In this document: positions 25,260 through 38,600 of the stretch, one piece after another
Layout: each line of letters opens with the position of its first letter
How positions within the stretch are numbered: position 1 is the first letter of the stretch
Origin: Atopobiaceae bacterium
Lineage (GTDB): Bacteria; Actinomycetota; Coriobacteriia; Coriobacteriales; Atopobiaceae
Direction: 5' to 3'
NCBI GenBank assembly: GCA_017533825.1
Contig: JAFWIE010000057.1
Span: forward strand, 1 to 58,280
DNA: 58,280 nucleotides
Notes under the pieces: model-generated
Databases searched by the model: none
Told to the model about the DNA's origin: nothing
What the model saw: only the letters and a program-made list of their open reading frames with translations
Translations under genes and position numbers: made by a program

Positions 25260-26444
25260 TCAGCGCTTCCTCTGATCCGTCATCTGCTCGCAAGTCAAGC
25301 CCAGCGAACTCCCCATTTCCATGAGCTTGTCGCGCTTGCGAAAGAGGAACAGCTCGTAGGCAAAGGTGGCATAGACGGCTGCCACGTGGCACCCCAGACC
25401 GATGACAGGATTGAAGCTCGTGCCGACGCCGACCAACACAATGAAGGCGCACACGATGAGGCGAGCGATAACGTAGTTGCGCGAATAACGGTATTGTGGC
25501 TTGTTGTACCTTCCCAGTATGAACGAGGTGAGCAGGTACAGTACGAGACACACGGAGAGAAAGGCGCTCTTGGGCAGGTAGGCAATCTCATCCATCGGCA
25601 TGTACTCAAATGCCAGCGTGAGGTTGCCGATGACCACGATGAGCCACGAAGAGACGGTCATGTAGCTCATGCCGTCCGTCCTGGCGCTTTGGTCGAGCAT
25701 GAAGTCGTGCTCAAAGATGTAGATGAGGAAGAGGCCCACGGTGAGCAGGAATATCCCGATGGGATACCACATCGACGACATGCCCGTCATGTATGAGGAA
25801 ATTCCCACGACCATCTCGCCAAACGCGACGATGGTGAGCAGCGAGCAGCGTTCGGCGAGGTGTGAGAAGCGCGCGGGCTTCGTGCGATACAACCTCGACT
25901 GCCCCCAAACGCTCATGCCAAAGAGAAGGGCCAGCCACGACATAAGCTCGCTGGGATGTTCGGGCAGGAATGCGGCGATGACGGCAAGGACGGCCTGTAC
26001 GCCGAGGGACACAATCGTCCAGATCATGATGCTTCGATCCGTCTGGTCGAGGTTGGTGTAGGTGCGCAGCTTCAATAGCCATTGGAAGGCGAGATTGAGG
26101 AGGATGGCGGCCCACGTGAGGTTAAACATGCGCGCCGTCTCGTGCCAGTCCAGTCGCACGCCGTTCGCGAGGAAGTAGATCAGGAACATGTTTGTGAAGA
26201 GGCTGACGGTCTCGGCGGGGGAGCGGTCTCCATAGCGGTTCATGAGCAGCGTCGTGAAGAACCAGATTTGCAGGATGGCCAAGAAGGAGAAGAGATAGAT
26301 GAACCACATACCCCAATCGAAGAAGCCGGCCTGTGGGTCGCGGCACAGCGATGTGACGACGCTGATGCCGTACACAAAGATGAGGTCGTAGAAAAGCTCG
26401 ATGTTCGAGACGCCCTCAGCGGGCTTGAACGGCCGCTTGCGCAT
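25260..26444 (-). CDS. Low-temperature-requirement A (LtrA) family membrane protein
   Basis: The product has 394 residues and about ten hydrophobic helices. The N-terminus VSNIELFYDLIFVYGIS matches the conserved xxxxELFYDLxxVxxI signature of LtrA proteins, and a central CSLLTIVAFGEMVVGI repeats the family glutamate motif. The role of the family is not settled; in Listeria it is linked to growth in the cold. GAGGAG six bases before the ATG at 26444 decides the start over an upstream ATG. It is a single gene, convergent with the oxidoreductase. Confidence 0.88.
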   Translation of the reverse strand: MRKRPFKPAEGVSNIELFYDLIFVYGISVVTSLCRDPQAGFFDWGMWFIYLFSFLAILQIWFFTTLLMNRYGDRSPAETVSLFTNMFLIYFLANGVRLDWHETARMFNLTWAAILLNLAFQWLLKLRTYTNLDQTDRSIMIWTIVSLGVQAVLAVIAAFLPEHPSELMSWLALLFGMSVWGQSRLYRTKPARFSHLAERCSLLTIVAFGEMVVGISSYMTGMSSMWYPIGIFLLTVGLFLIYIFEHDFMLDQSARTDGMSYMTVSSWLIVVIGNLTLAFEYMPMDEIAYLPKSAFLSVCLVLYLLTSFILGRYNKPQYRYSRNYVIARLIVCAFIVLVGVGTSFNPVIGLGCHVAAVYATFAYELFLFRKRDKLMEMGSSLGLTCEQMTDQRKR

Positions 26445-26617
26445 GCTGATCTCCTCGGATGATTTGATGATGGCCACCGCTACCATTGTACGCTGCTGGG
26501 GTGGTGGAAGAGCACTTTCGTCGCGCAGCGGAGGAAGCGATGCTCATCTCGCCCCTGCGTGGTACATCGCAGCCAACTCCCGAAATGGTATTAACTCTCA
26601 TGCACATTTGCGAACAT

Positions 26618-26632
26618 CTCATGTAGCATGAG
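26618..26632 (+). promoter_or_regulatory. Possible operator upstream of the giant surface-protein gene
   Basis: CTCATG-TAG-CATGAG is a perfect 6-bp inverted repeat, 38 bases before the start codon and near a TATACG (26644-26649) that could be a -10 box. No clear -35 was found. Confidence 0.3.
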
Positions 26633-26670
26633 CATAGGCTGACTATACGTCTACGGGGATGGGGTGTGCC

Positions 26671-29600
26671 ATGAAAGCTAGACGTTGGAAGGGGCTCGTC
26701 GCTGCCCTGCTGACCATTGTGATGATATCAAATACGGTTCCCACCGCTGCGGTCGCCGAGGCGGTGGCAGAATGGCAGGCGATGGCGCAAGCGGAAGACG
26801 CTGAGTCGCAACCAACAGCGGAGAAATCCGAGGAGGATGAGCCAGCGTCCTCAACATCCACCGAAGCCACCCCGCAAGATTCTGCCGAGACACAGGAATC
26901 CAGCGGGCCTTCAGATTCTACGGAAGGTGCGCCGTCCGAGGAGACGGGCGAAGCGGAATCGGAAACTTCGGGAAGCGCAGATGCTCCAGCGAATGCGGAC
27001 GATGAGCCCACACCCGGTGGCTCCGAGGAGCAGCCCGCTGAAGCTGAGCAAGCCAACGGCGATGAGCAAGCCGCAGACACTGCCAGCGGCGGGGATGCGG
27101 GCGCGGCGACAGACGGGCAGGCAGAATCGGCCTCCGAAGGATCTGAACCGGCCGATACGCCCGACGAAGCCGAGGATGAGGTCACATCCGACACGCCTGT
27201 CGTGCCCGAGAAGTCCGACGAGGTTCCGATGGTGGCCCTCGATCAAACACAGATCGTTGACGGTATCGCCATCACCGTGAAGGCACCCGATGGCTCCTTC
27301 CCCCAGGGAGCGACCCTCTCGGTCTCCAAGGTGCCAGCTCCAGAACAGGACAAAGTCGACGAGGCGGTCGACGCAGCACGCGCGTCCTCCACTGACGCAG
27401 AGGCCAACGTGGCAGCCTCCTACACCTTTGACATCAAGGTCCTCGATGCCGAGGGCATGGAAGTTCAGCCCGCAGACGACCACACGGTCGAAGTCTCCTT
27501 TGCGTTACCGCAGGTGGCGGACGAGAACCTGACCACATCGGTCTACCACGTGGAGGAGCAGGATAACTCAGAGCAGCTGTCTGCCGAGAAGCTCGAGGCG
27601 ACGGAAGACGAACAGCGACAAGTCGTCACGGCCGAGACTGACGGCTTCTCCTATTACACCGTGGAGTTCACCTACGGCAATCTGCGCTATGTGCTCAATG
27701 GGTACGAGTCCGTCCGGCTCACCGAAATCTTGAACGCTGTCGGTCTCGCGGGCGAGCCACAGACGGTTCTGGTGAGCAACCCCGAGCTCTTCTCGGCTTC
27801 CAACGAGACAGGCGAGTGGATCGTCGTGGCGCTCCAGCCCTTCAGCACCCAAGAGTGGATGAAGGTCACCATCGCCGACATTGAGTACCAGATTGACGTG
27901 ACCGACGACCTGACGGACCAGGGGACCCCAGTCAACTACAACGGCCAGACCTTGTTGACCGGGGGTACGTATGTGGTCTCGGGTACACGGAAGACCAGCT
28001 CGCGCATCACCGTCGCGGGTGACGTTGTCATCGTCCTTGAAGACGGCTGCCTGCTTGAGTGCGGTGGCATCAATGTCTTGAACGGGGCATCGCTCACGGT
28101 CGAGGGGCACGAATACGATGAGGCATTTGACCTTGCGTCCGTCGGCAAGATTCATGCAAAGACCGAGAGCGACCATGTTGCTGCCATTTCGGTCAATGCG
28201 GGAAGCACGCTTACCATCAACGGCGGCCTCGTCGAGGGTCAGACCCGCACCAATGACGCGGCAGGCATCGGTGGCGATAACGGACAATCCGCAGGCACCA
28301 TCACCATTAACAACGGCTGGGTCATCGGTCATTCCAAGATGAATGCAGCCGGCATCGGCGGCGGCAAAGGCGGATCTGGTGGCACCATCACTATAAACGG
28401 CGGAAATGTGGTAGCGGGAGCTGCTGACGAGGATGGCGCGGGCATCGGCGGTGGCGAGAAGGGGTCTGGCGGCAACATCACGATCAACGGCGGCACAGTG
28501 ATCGCTCAGGGCACAAAGTGTGGCGCCGGCATTGGCGGCGGCTGGAAGGGCGAGAGCGGTAGCATCACCATCAACGGTGGCACCGTAAAGGCATACGGCG
28601 GCAAATATGGTGCCGGCATCGGCGGTGGTGACAAGGGTCGCAGCACCTACATCACCATCACGGGAGGCGAAATCGTCGCAGCTGGTGGCGAGGGCGCCGC
28701 CGGCATCGGAAGTGGTGACAGCTCGGAAGCGAACAACTGGACGACTACAATCAGCGGCGGTACCGTGACCGCGACCGGCGGTAAGTATGGCGCCGGCATC
28801 GGCAGCGGCGATGACGGTCACAGCGGCCCCGTGATCATCAATGGCGGCATCATCGATGCCACGGGTGGTGACGACGCGGCGGGCATCGGCGGTGGCGACA
28901 ACAGCGTGAGCGAGCAGATCACCATCAGGGGCGGCGTGGTTACCGCTACGGGTCTGAGGCGTGGCGCCGGCATCGGCGGCGGCGCAGGCAAGACGGGAGG
29001 TGTCATCGAAATCTCGGGTTCGGATACCGTCGTCTCTGCCATCAGCATCTATGGCGCCGGCATCGGCAGCGGTGCCGGATCGCTCGGAGACAAGAATGCG
29101 AGCCAGGTGTCGCCCAGCAACATCACCATAACGGATGCCAACGTGATCGCCGCCTCGCTGGGTGGCGGTGCAGGCATCGGCGGTGGCATCCATTGCGGTG
29201 GCGGCATAATCACCATCGACGGTGCGACCGTATTCGCCCAAGGCGGTGCTTCGTACTTCTCCAAAGACAAGACGACGCTCTATGGTGCAGCGGAGCTTGC
29301 CGAACAAATAAGCCACGGACTCGAGGATGGGTACAGTACGGTCATCAGATTCGTCCTAAGGATGACGAGCGGCAGGTATGGCCAATGGCTTGGCGACCAT
29401 ATCGTCACCAAGGCGCTTGAGTATTTCTTCACCCCTATCAATTGGGTCATAGGTCTCTTCAAGAAGGGCCCTGACACCATCTATTACACCGGTGCCGGCA
29501 TCGGTGGCGGGTACAAGGGTGATGCTGGTACCGTGACGATTCTCAACAACGCCATCGTGGATGCTCAGGCAGGTCGTACCGAGCACGATTTGCAGGACGG

Positions 29601-32600
29601 ATCCATGAGCGCTGCCATCGGTCCCGGCAAGCAGTACAACACTGTCTTGCAGGGGAGCACCGATGTCTACCCGACGGCCAAGGTGACCTATGGCTCGTTG
29701 GATACTACGGGTGACAATCTGTTCGCGCGGCACGAGGTTGGTGTGAGGCGCGGCGACGATTGGTGGGTCAAGCGGACGTTGCATGCTCACCAGTATGCCG
29801 TGATCGAGCCCGGCGTGCTCGAGCTTCCCATCGAGAAGCGTTGGGTCGGCGTCACAGACTTTACCGTGCCCGAATCGGTGCAGGTGAGGGTCTGGAACGA
29901 TGAGTATGGGATGGAGTCGACGGATCTCAAAGAGATCAACTCCGCAAGCTGGCAAGAAATCTTGGACGTTGCCAGTCCGCCCCATATGGAGCTGAGTGAG
30001 CGCACGACAGCAGACTTTGCCTCCACAGAGTGGCAGAGTACGTGGGAGCTCGAACTTCCGGATCGCATCATAGCACTGCCGAAGAACGCCGAGGGTGCGG
30101 CGGTGCTCGACCTTCGATCGCAAGAGACATCTGGGATGTCGGCCGAGGACTATGAAGCGGCGCTCGAAGCCTTCAAGATCGGCGAAATCGATGGCATCAG
30201 AAGTACCGCCAAGCTCGTCCTCACGAACACGCACTTGAAGACCTATACCGTCCAGAAGCAATGGCGGATCGATGAGACTGGTCTCTACAAGCCGGAAAGC
30301 GTGCAGGCCGTGTTGCAGCGGAGGGTGGCTGGAATCTGGGAAGACGCAGGCGATCCAGTGACGCTCAACGAGGAGAACGGCTGGAAGGCAAGCTTCCCCC
30401 CGATGCCCGAATCGGGTAATGGAGGCTATCGCGTGTGGGAGTTGGGTGCCACAGAAATCGACGGCATCGCCGAAGTTGGGCAGCCTATTGAGGAAAAGGG
30501 CACGGTGGCCTACGACGTGCACATTGGCGATGTGACGCAACGGGTGGACTACGACGTGAGCGTGGTGCTCGACGACGCTGGTCTTGCCACCATAACCAAC
30601 ACCTGGCACGAGGCGCCCTTGATCATCTACGGAAAGAAGACGTGGGTGGACAACGACAACGACAAGAAGAAGAGCCAGGATGAGGGTCCGCGTCCGCAGA
30701 GCATAACCGTGTACTTGGTGGCCAACGATACGGTCATCGAGAAGCGCGTGGTCTATGGCAGGGACAAGGACGGTAACAAGGACAAACTGGGCAAGTGGGA
30801 GTACACGTTCGATGGCATGACGGAACGAGAGGCCGACGGCTCCCCCGCGGAAGGCGCGGAGACCGACCTCGACGGGAATCCCGTGGATGCACCGTTGCCT
30901 CGCCTCGATGCGGACGGCAAGAAGATTGAGTACTCCGTCGCCGAAGATGTGCCACACAACTACAACGGAGCAGCTGAGGGGTATCGCATACCGCGTGTGA
31001 AGGTAATCAGTGGTTCATCGAGCGCCGAGATTACCGATGACGAAGATAACTACTTGGATGTGGAGGGCTGCGACCTTGTCAACGTAATCAAAGAGGGTGC
31101 GATTCCTCCTCTGCCGATTCCCATACCTATACCAATCCCGATTCCCATCCCGACGCCACCCGTGCCTCCCATACCTCCGGTTCCTTCGATACCGACGCCG
31201 GACATCCCGACGCCCGATCCTCCTGAGCCAGAAAACCCCGATCCGGATGACGATGACAAGGAAAAGAAGAAGGACGACGATGATGACGACAACGATCCGG
31301 ACAAGATCGACATTAAGGTGACGAAGGTCTGGAAGGACGATGACGACAAGGCCGGCAAGCGGCCGGATTCTGTGACCGTCAACCTGCTCAAAGATGGCAT
31401 CAAGGTGAAGTCGGAGAAGGTGGAGGAAGAAGACGGGAAGTGGGAGGTCGAGTTCAAGGACCTCGAGACGAAGTTCACGGTCCTCGGGCAAAACACAGGC
31501 ATACCCGCCATCTACACCATCACTGAGGATAAGGTAGAGGGCTACACCACCAAGGTCGAGCGCGACATCAGCTGGACGAGCCAGGACGACTTGGAGAAGC
31601 TCACCACCGGCAATACCAACTACAAGATCACGAACATCTATGAGTCGGATCCCGATGAGAAGGTGACGTACTCGGTGGAGAAGGAGTGGGACATCGACGC
31701 GCTTGGTCTGGATCGACCAGCGAACGTAGAGGTGGCACTGCAAAAGAAGGGCGACGGCGACACGTGGACAACGGTGCAGACGGTCGAGGTTTCCGCCGCG
31801 AACAGCTGGAAGAAGGACTTCAAGCCGGTCTACAAGCAGGAGAACGGAAGCGACGTCGAGTACCGCGTGCGCGAGCTTGATAAGGACGGTAAGCCGGTTC
31901 TTGACACGGAGGATGCGGACGCCAAGGACGGCGAGGGCAAGAAGCCTGACAACAGCTTCGCCATTCTCAACGTGGGTGACCACAACACGAAGTATCTTGT
32001 CGAATACGAGGCTGACGACGAGCACAAGACTACCATCAAGAACACCGCTGTACTCGACATCACCATTCACAAGCATTGGCTCATGTTTGGTGATGCGGAG
32101 AAGCCGGATGACGTCTACCTCATGCTCATGAGCCGGCCCAAGGCAGGGGAGGGCGAATCCGCAGGGCCCTATGTGCCGGTATACAACGCACTGTATGGCG
32201 ACGGGCTCGATGCGAGCGGAGGCGTAGACGCGGCACTGGGGTTGTTCAATCTCGACAGCGTCATGAGCACGTTCCAGAAATTCACCGGCTTTGACGTCAA
32301 CGACTACATCAAGGTCAACGTTGCCATGGCGAAGGTCGACGAAGACGGTGACTGGAAGGCCAGCTTCGGCGTGAAGAAGTACAACGAGGCAGGCCTGGAG
32401 CAGGAATTCCTTGGTGCGGAGATGGTCACGGGCTTGATGGGCATCGCCGCCAATGCCATGACGGGCGTGGACTTCCCCGTCATGATTCGCCCCATCGACC
32501 CGAAGTTCTTCACGGTCTTTGGCAAGGCGTACAACATACCGGTCGTTTGCGAGGACTGGGAGTTGAGCTCCAACGTCATCAACACGTGGTATAGCAACGA

Positions 32601-35600
32601 CGACGATCCCGACATCACAATCGGCGGTACGAAGATCTGGGATGACGGGAACAACCCAGACCGACCCGATTCGGTCACGCTCAAGGTGCTTTACGACGGC
32701 CAGCCGCTCAAGATGAAAGACTCTGACAACCCAATCACCGTCGAGGTCACGAAGGACAACGACTGGGTCTGGAGCCGTGGCTTCAAGAGCGACGATCTCG
32801 ACATCGAAGGTGACGTGGACGTGTCGAAGATAACCATCAAGGAGGAGCAGATCGACGGCTACACCACGACCGTTGACGGCTTCGATGTCACCAACACGCT
32901 TGACGAGAACAAGACGAGTCTCACGGTTAGCAAAATCTGGGATGACAACAACGACCAAGACGGCATGCGACCCCACGACGTCAAGGTGACGCTCGAGACG
33001 AGGGCGACTCCCGAGGCAGATTTCGAAGTATTACAGAGCGTGACCCTCAACGCGAGCAACGGCTGGAGGGCCACCGTCAAGGACCTGCCCATCAAGAAAG
33101 ACGGCCAAGACATCAGTTATCGGTGGTCGGAGACGGAGGTGGAGCACTACACTTCGAGCCAGACGACAAACAACGGCACGACCACCATCACAAACAGGCA
33201 CACACCCGAGCAAACAAGGGTGGCAGTGCACAAGGCATGGAAGTACAACGGGCAGCCCGAGGACGAACGCCCCTCGCAATTGGCCGTGTATCTCCTGGCA
33301 AATGGAGACCTTGCCGTGAATATGGCAGGCGATTACTATGGTCCGTGCATTTTGAGCAGCAATAACAAGTGGACTGCCTCTATTGACAATCTCCCCAAGT
33401 ACAAGAACGGCGAGGAAATCCAGTACGGCTGGGTAGAGGAGAGGGTGCCAGAGGGATACACGCTCACCAGCACTCGCGTGGAGGGCAACCTGACGACCAT
33501 CACAGACACTTACAACGCCGCATCGACTTCCTCAACGGTGCGAAAGGTTTGGCAGGACCACAGCAACAAGGCCGGCAAACGGCCAGACAGCGTCATAATG
33601 CATCTTCGTGCCTATCACAAGGATGGCGGTTACAGCGTCGTGAAGTCGTATCGCCTGAGCGAGGCCTGCAACTGGCAGGGTACGGCAGATGAGCTTCCCG
33701 TGACCTTCGATGACGGAAGCCAGATCTCCTACGTGTGGGTGGAGGCCGAGGTGCCAGATGGCTACGAATCTTTCACTACTAAGAATGGCTGCATCACCAC
33801 CATCGTGAACAGTCGTGATGACGCGGCGCCCGTGCGCAAGGTCTGGAACGATGCCAACAATCAGGATGGCTTGCGTCCGGAGAGCGTTAGGGTGAACCTG
33901 TTGGCGAACGGCGAGTCCACGGGCACCCAACTGGAGCTCAATGCAGATAATGATTGGTCGGGAAAGTTCGAGGATATCGAGTGGTCCGCGAACGGAACGG
34001 ACGGCGTGACGTATTCGGTAGCAGAAGTCGAGGTACCGGGCTACGAGACGTCGACGGAGATCGACGCGGACGGTGTCCTCACCATCACGAACACCCACGT
34101 GCCCGAGGTCGTTACGGTTTCTGGCACAAAGACCTGGGATGACGCCGACGACCAGGACGGACTGCGTCCGGAGAGCATCGTCATCCGCCTGCTTGCGGAC
34201 GGCGAAGAAGTCGATCGCAAGGAGGTTACGGCCGCAGATGATGGTGATGGTTCGTGGAGCTGGCAGTTCGCGAATCTGCCCAAGCGCGCGGACGGCAAGG
34301 AGATTGCCTACACCGTCTCCGAGGATGCGGTGCCCGACTACACGACGACGGTTGACGGCTACGACGTGACGAACACGCACGTTCCGGCGACGACCACAGT
34401 TGCCGTGCGTAAGGTCTGGAACGACGAGGACAACCAAGACGGCAAGCGCCCCACGGGTCTCACCATTACGCTTGTGGCTGATGGGCAGGATACGGCCGAG
34501 ACACTGATCCTGAACGAAGCCAATGGCTGGGAAGGCGTCTTCGACGACCTCGCAGCAAAGAAGAATGGCAAGGACATCGTCTACACCGTCAAGGAGGAGG
34601 ATGCCGCCGAGTACGAATCCGAGATCACGGGCGATGCGGAGCACGGCTACCTCATCACCAACTCGCACACACCGGAGACCACGTCCGTCGAGGTGTCCAA
34701 GCAGTGGGATGACAACAACAACCAAGACGGCAAACGTCCCGACAAGATCACCTATCGCCTGTATGCCGACGGCGAGGAACGCACATCCAAAGAGGTCTCG
34801 AGCGAGGAAGAATGGAAGTGGACGTTCGAGAATCTACCGATATATCGTGAGGGCCACCGCATCGTATACACCGTGAGTGAGGATGCCGTCGAGGATTACG
34901 TGACCGCGATCAGCGGCAATGCTGCGGATGGCTTCACCGTCACGAACACACACGAGCCCGGCAAGACGCAGATTCAGGTCCACAAGGTGTGGGGCGACGG
35001 TGACGACGCTGATGGCGTGCGGCCTCGCACGGTCAGGGTCTGGCTTGTTGCCAACGACGTGCGTACGAACCAGTACCGTGACCTTAGCGCAGACACCAGC
35101 TGGTACGGCACGTTTGAGAACTTGGACGTAAACAAAGACGGCCAGCACATCACATACACGGTGGATGAGGATCAGGTCTCTGGTTACGAAAAGCGCACCA
35201 TCACTGGTAACGCGACGCGCGGCTTCACCGTCATTAACGTTCACGAACCCGAGACAGTTGACGTAACGGTTCATAAGAACTGGGTGGATTCGTTTGATCA
35301 AGATGGCGTACGCCCAAGCAGCATCGTTCTCAACCTGTTTGCCAACGGTGAGCGAATCGCTTCGAAGACGAAGACAGAAGGGGAGGGCTGGGACCACACC
35401 TTCGAAGGTCTGTTTAAGAACAAGAACGGCCTGCCCATCGAATACACCGTTTCCGAGGATGCGGTAGAGGATTACACGACCAAGGTTACCGGTGACGCCA
35501 CTGAGGGCTTCACCGTCACGAACACGCACAATCCGGGCGTAACGCAGGTGGATGTCCGCAAGGTATGGGACGATGCGGACAACCAGGACGGCAAACGGCC

Positions 35601-38600
35601 TGAGCGCGTGACCATACGGCTTCTCGCAGACGATGAGGACGCGGGTATGTCTCTTGTGCTCGATGAGGAGCATGGGTGGGCGGACACATTCAAGAATCTC
35701 CCCACAAGGCGAGCGGGGCATGGCATCACCTACAGCGTTACCGAAGATAAGGTGGACGACTACGACACCGCAATCGAAGGCGACGCGACGAAGGGCTTTA
35801 CCATCACGAACCGGCACGCACCTGCGAAGACGCGCATTCCAGTCTCCAAGGTGTGGGTTGACGATAACGACCGTGACGGCATACGTCCCGCGAGCATCAC
35901 GGTACGGCTCCTTGCCAACCGCGAGCAAACGGACCAGACGCTTGTGTTGTCTGAGGACAACGACTGGGAGGGCGCCTTCGAGAACCTTGACGTGCTCAGG
36001 GGCGGCAGGGCCATCACTTACACAATTGCAGAAGTCCGAACCGCTGTCGTGACGGGCAGGGACGGCAAAGGCACGTATGCAAGCGCCATCACCGGCAGCG
36101 CCGCAGACGGCTTCACCATCACAAACACCCACACTCCCGAGACTGCGAAACTCTCTGGCACCAAGACCTGGAAGGATGCGAACAACCAGGATGGCATCCG
36201 GCCGGCGAGCATCCGCATACACCTTCTGGCAAACTACAGCGAGGTTGATTCGCGTAACGTCACGGCCGATGACGGGTGGAAGTGGACCTTTGAAGGTCTT
36301 CCCAAGTACCAATCGGGTGAAGTTATCACCTACACCATCGTGGAGGATGCGGTCGATGGCTACACGACCGCATACGATGGCCTCAATGTGAAGAACACCC
36401 ATGTGCCCGATACCACCACCGTATCCGGCTCGAAGGAATGGCGCGACGAGAACGACCAAGACGGCGTACGGCCTGAATCTATCGTCATCAGGTTGAAGGA
36501 TGGCGACAACGAGATTGACAGCAAGACCGTGACAGCGGATGACAATTGGAGTTGGGAGTTCACAGGCCTGCCCAAGTACCGTGCGGGCAACGAGATCGAG
36601 TACTCCATCGAAGAGGATCACGTAGATGGGTACAGCGCCGAAGTCTTGGGGTACAACGTTGCGAACACGCACGAGCCCCAGATAACATCCGTCTCGGTAG
36701 AGAAGGTGTGGGAGGACGCGGAGAATCAGGAAGGCGCGCGTCCGGAGAGCGTGACGGTGAGGCTGCGCGCGAACGGGGCTGTGGCAGATAGCAAGACGAT
36801 TTCCGCAGGTGATCACTGGAAGTGCACATTTGATAACCTGCCCACCTATCGTTCTGGTGTGAAGATTGCCTACACCATCACAGAGGATGCGGTAGAGGAT
36901 TACACGACCGAGGTTACCGGTAACGCGACTGAGGGCTTCACGGTCAAGAACACGCACGATCCGGGCAAGACGCAGGTGAGCGTAAGCAAGTCGTGGGAGG
37001 ACGACGGCGACCGCGACGGCATCCGTCCGGCTTCCGTCACCGTGCATCTGCTTGCCGACAACGACGATACGGGCAAGACCATCGACCTCAACGAGGGCAA
37101 TGGCTGGACCGCCACATTCGACAACCTGCCCGTAAAGCGCCACGATGCGGACATCATCTACACCGTTGAGGAAGAGAGGACAGCCGTCATCACCGGAGAG
37201 GATGGTGCCACGACCTATGCCATTGATGTCTCCGGTGACGTTGCCGAGGGATACACCATAACGAACACGCACACTCCCGCGACGACCAAAGTCACCGTGC
37301 GCAAGGTTTGGGACGATGACAACGATCGTGATGGCAAGCGCGTCCCGGTGGAAATGCGTCTCTTCGCAAATGGCGAGTGGGTCATGACGCAGACTCTGGG
37401 CGAGCACAACGGCTGGACCTACACCTTTGGTGAAGAGTATCCCCTCTATGCCAAGGACAGGGGTAAGGACATCACCTACACGGTGGCCGAGAGGTCCATG
37501 GCAGACTATGAGGCAACGTACTCGGGCGACGAGGCCACGGGCATTAAGGTGACCAACACGCGCACACCCGACGTGGTAACGGTGTCTGGCAGGAAGCAGT
37601 GGAACGACAACGGCAATGTGGACAGCGCACGTCCGAGCTCGATAACCATCAGGCTGCACGCGAACGGCAAGGAGGTTGCTCGTCAAACGGTGACCGAGGC
37701 CGACGGCTGGAGCTGGCGATTTGCGAACCAGCCAAAGAACGAGGCAGGCGAAGAAATCATCTACTCCATCACGGAGGATGCGGTTGAGGGCTACACCGCA
37801 CGAGTCGAGGAATACGACGTCATCAACACACGCAACCCTGGCAAGACGCAGGTTGTCGTCTCGAAGGAGTGGGACGATCAGAATGATCGTGACGGTATAC
37901 GACCGGACTCCGTCACCGTGCATCTGTTGGCAAATGGCAAGGAGACGGGCAATGCCATCCGCCTCAGCAAAGAGGAGGGATGGGTCGGTTCCTTCAATAA
38001 CCTCGACGTGAAGCAGGATGGTGAGGACATCGCATACACCATCCGTGAGGAGAAGGTGACGGGCTACGCCTCCTACGTGAGCGGAGACGCAACCAAGGGC
38101 TACAACATTCTGAATATCCATAATCCCGAGACCGTGAGCGTTCCGGTCGTAAAGACCTGGGATGATGACAACAACGAGGACGGCACACGTCCAAGTTCCG
38201 TCGTCGTCCGTGTCTATGCGGACGGAACCGAAGTGGCTGCAAAGACCTTGACGTCGGCCAACTTCTGGCAATGGACCTTCGAGGGCTTGCCTAAGTACAA
38301 CGATGGCAAGGAAATCCGCTACACGATTTCCGAGGATGTGGTTGAGAACTACACAAGCGCTATTCACGGCTACACCATCATCAACACCTACACGCCAGGG
38401 AAGACCCAGATCAATGTTCGCAAGCTGTGGGATGACGCCAACAACCAGGATGGGTTGCGTCCGAAGACCGTCACAGTGCGCCTCTTGGCGAACGGGAGCG
38501 ATACCGGCAAGACGCTCCAGTTGACCGCTGCTGACGGTTGGACTGGAAGCTTTACGGATTTGGATGCATATGACCAAGGCGAGCCAATCGTATACTCCGT

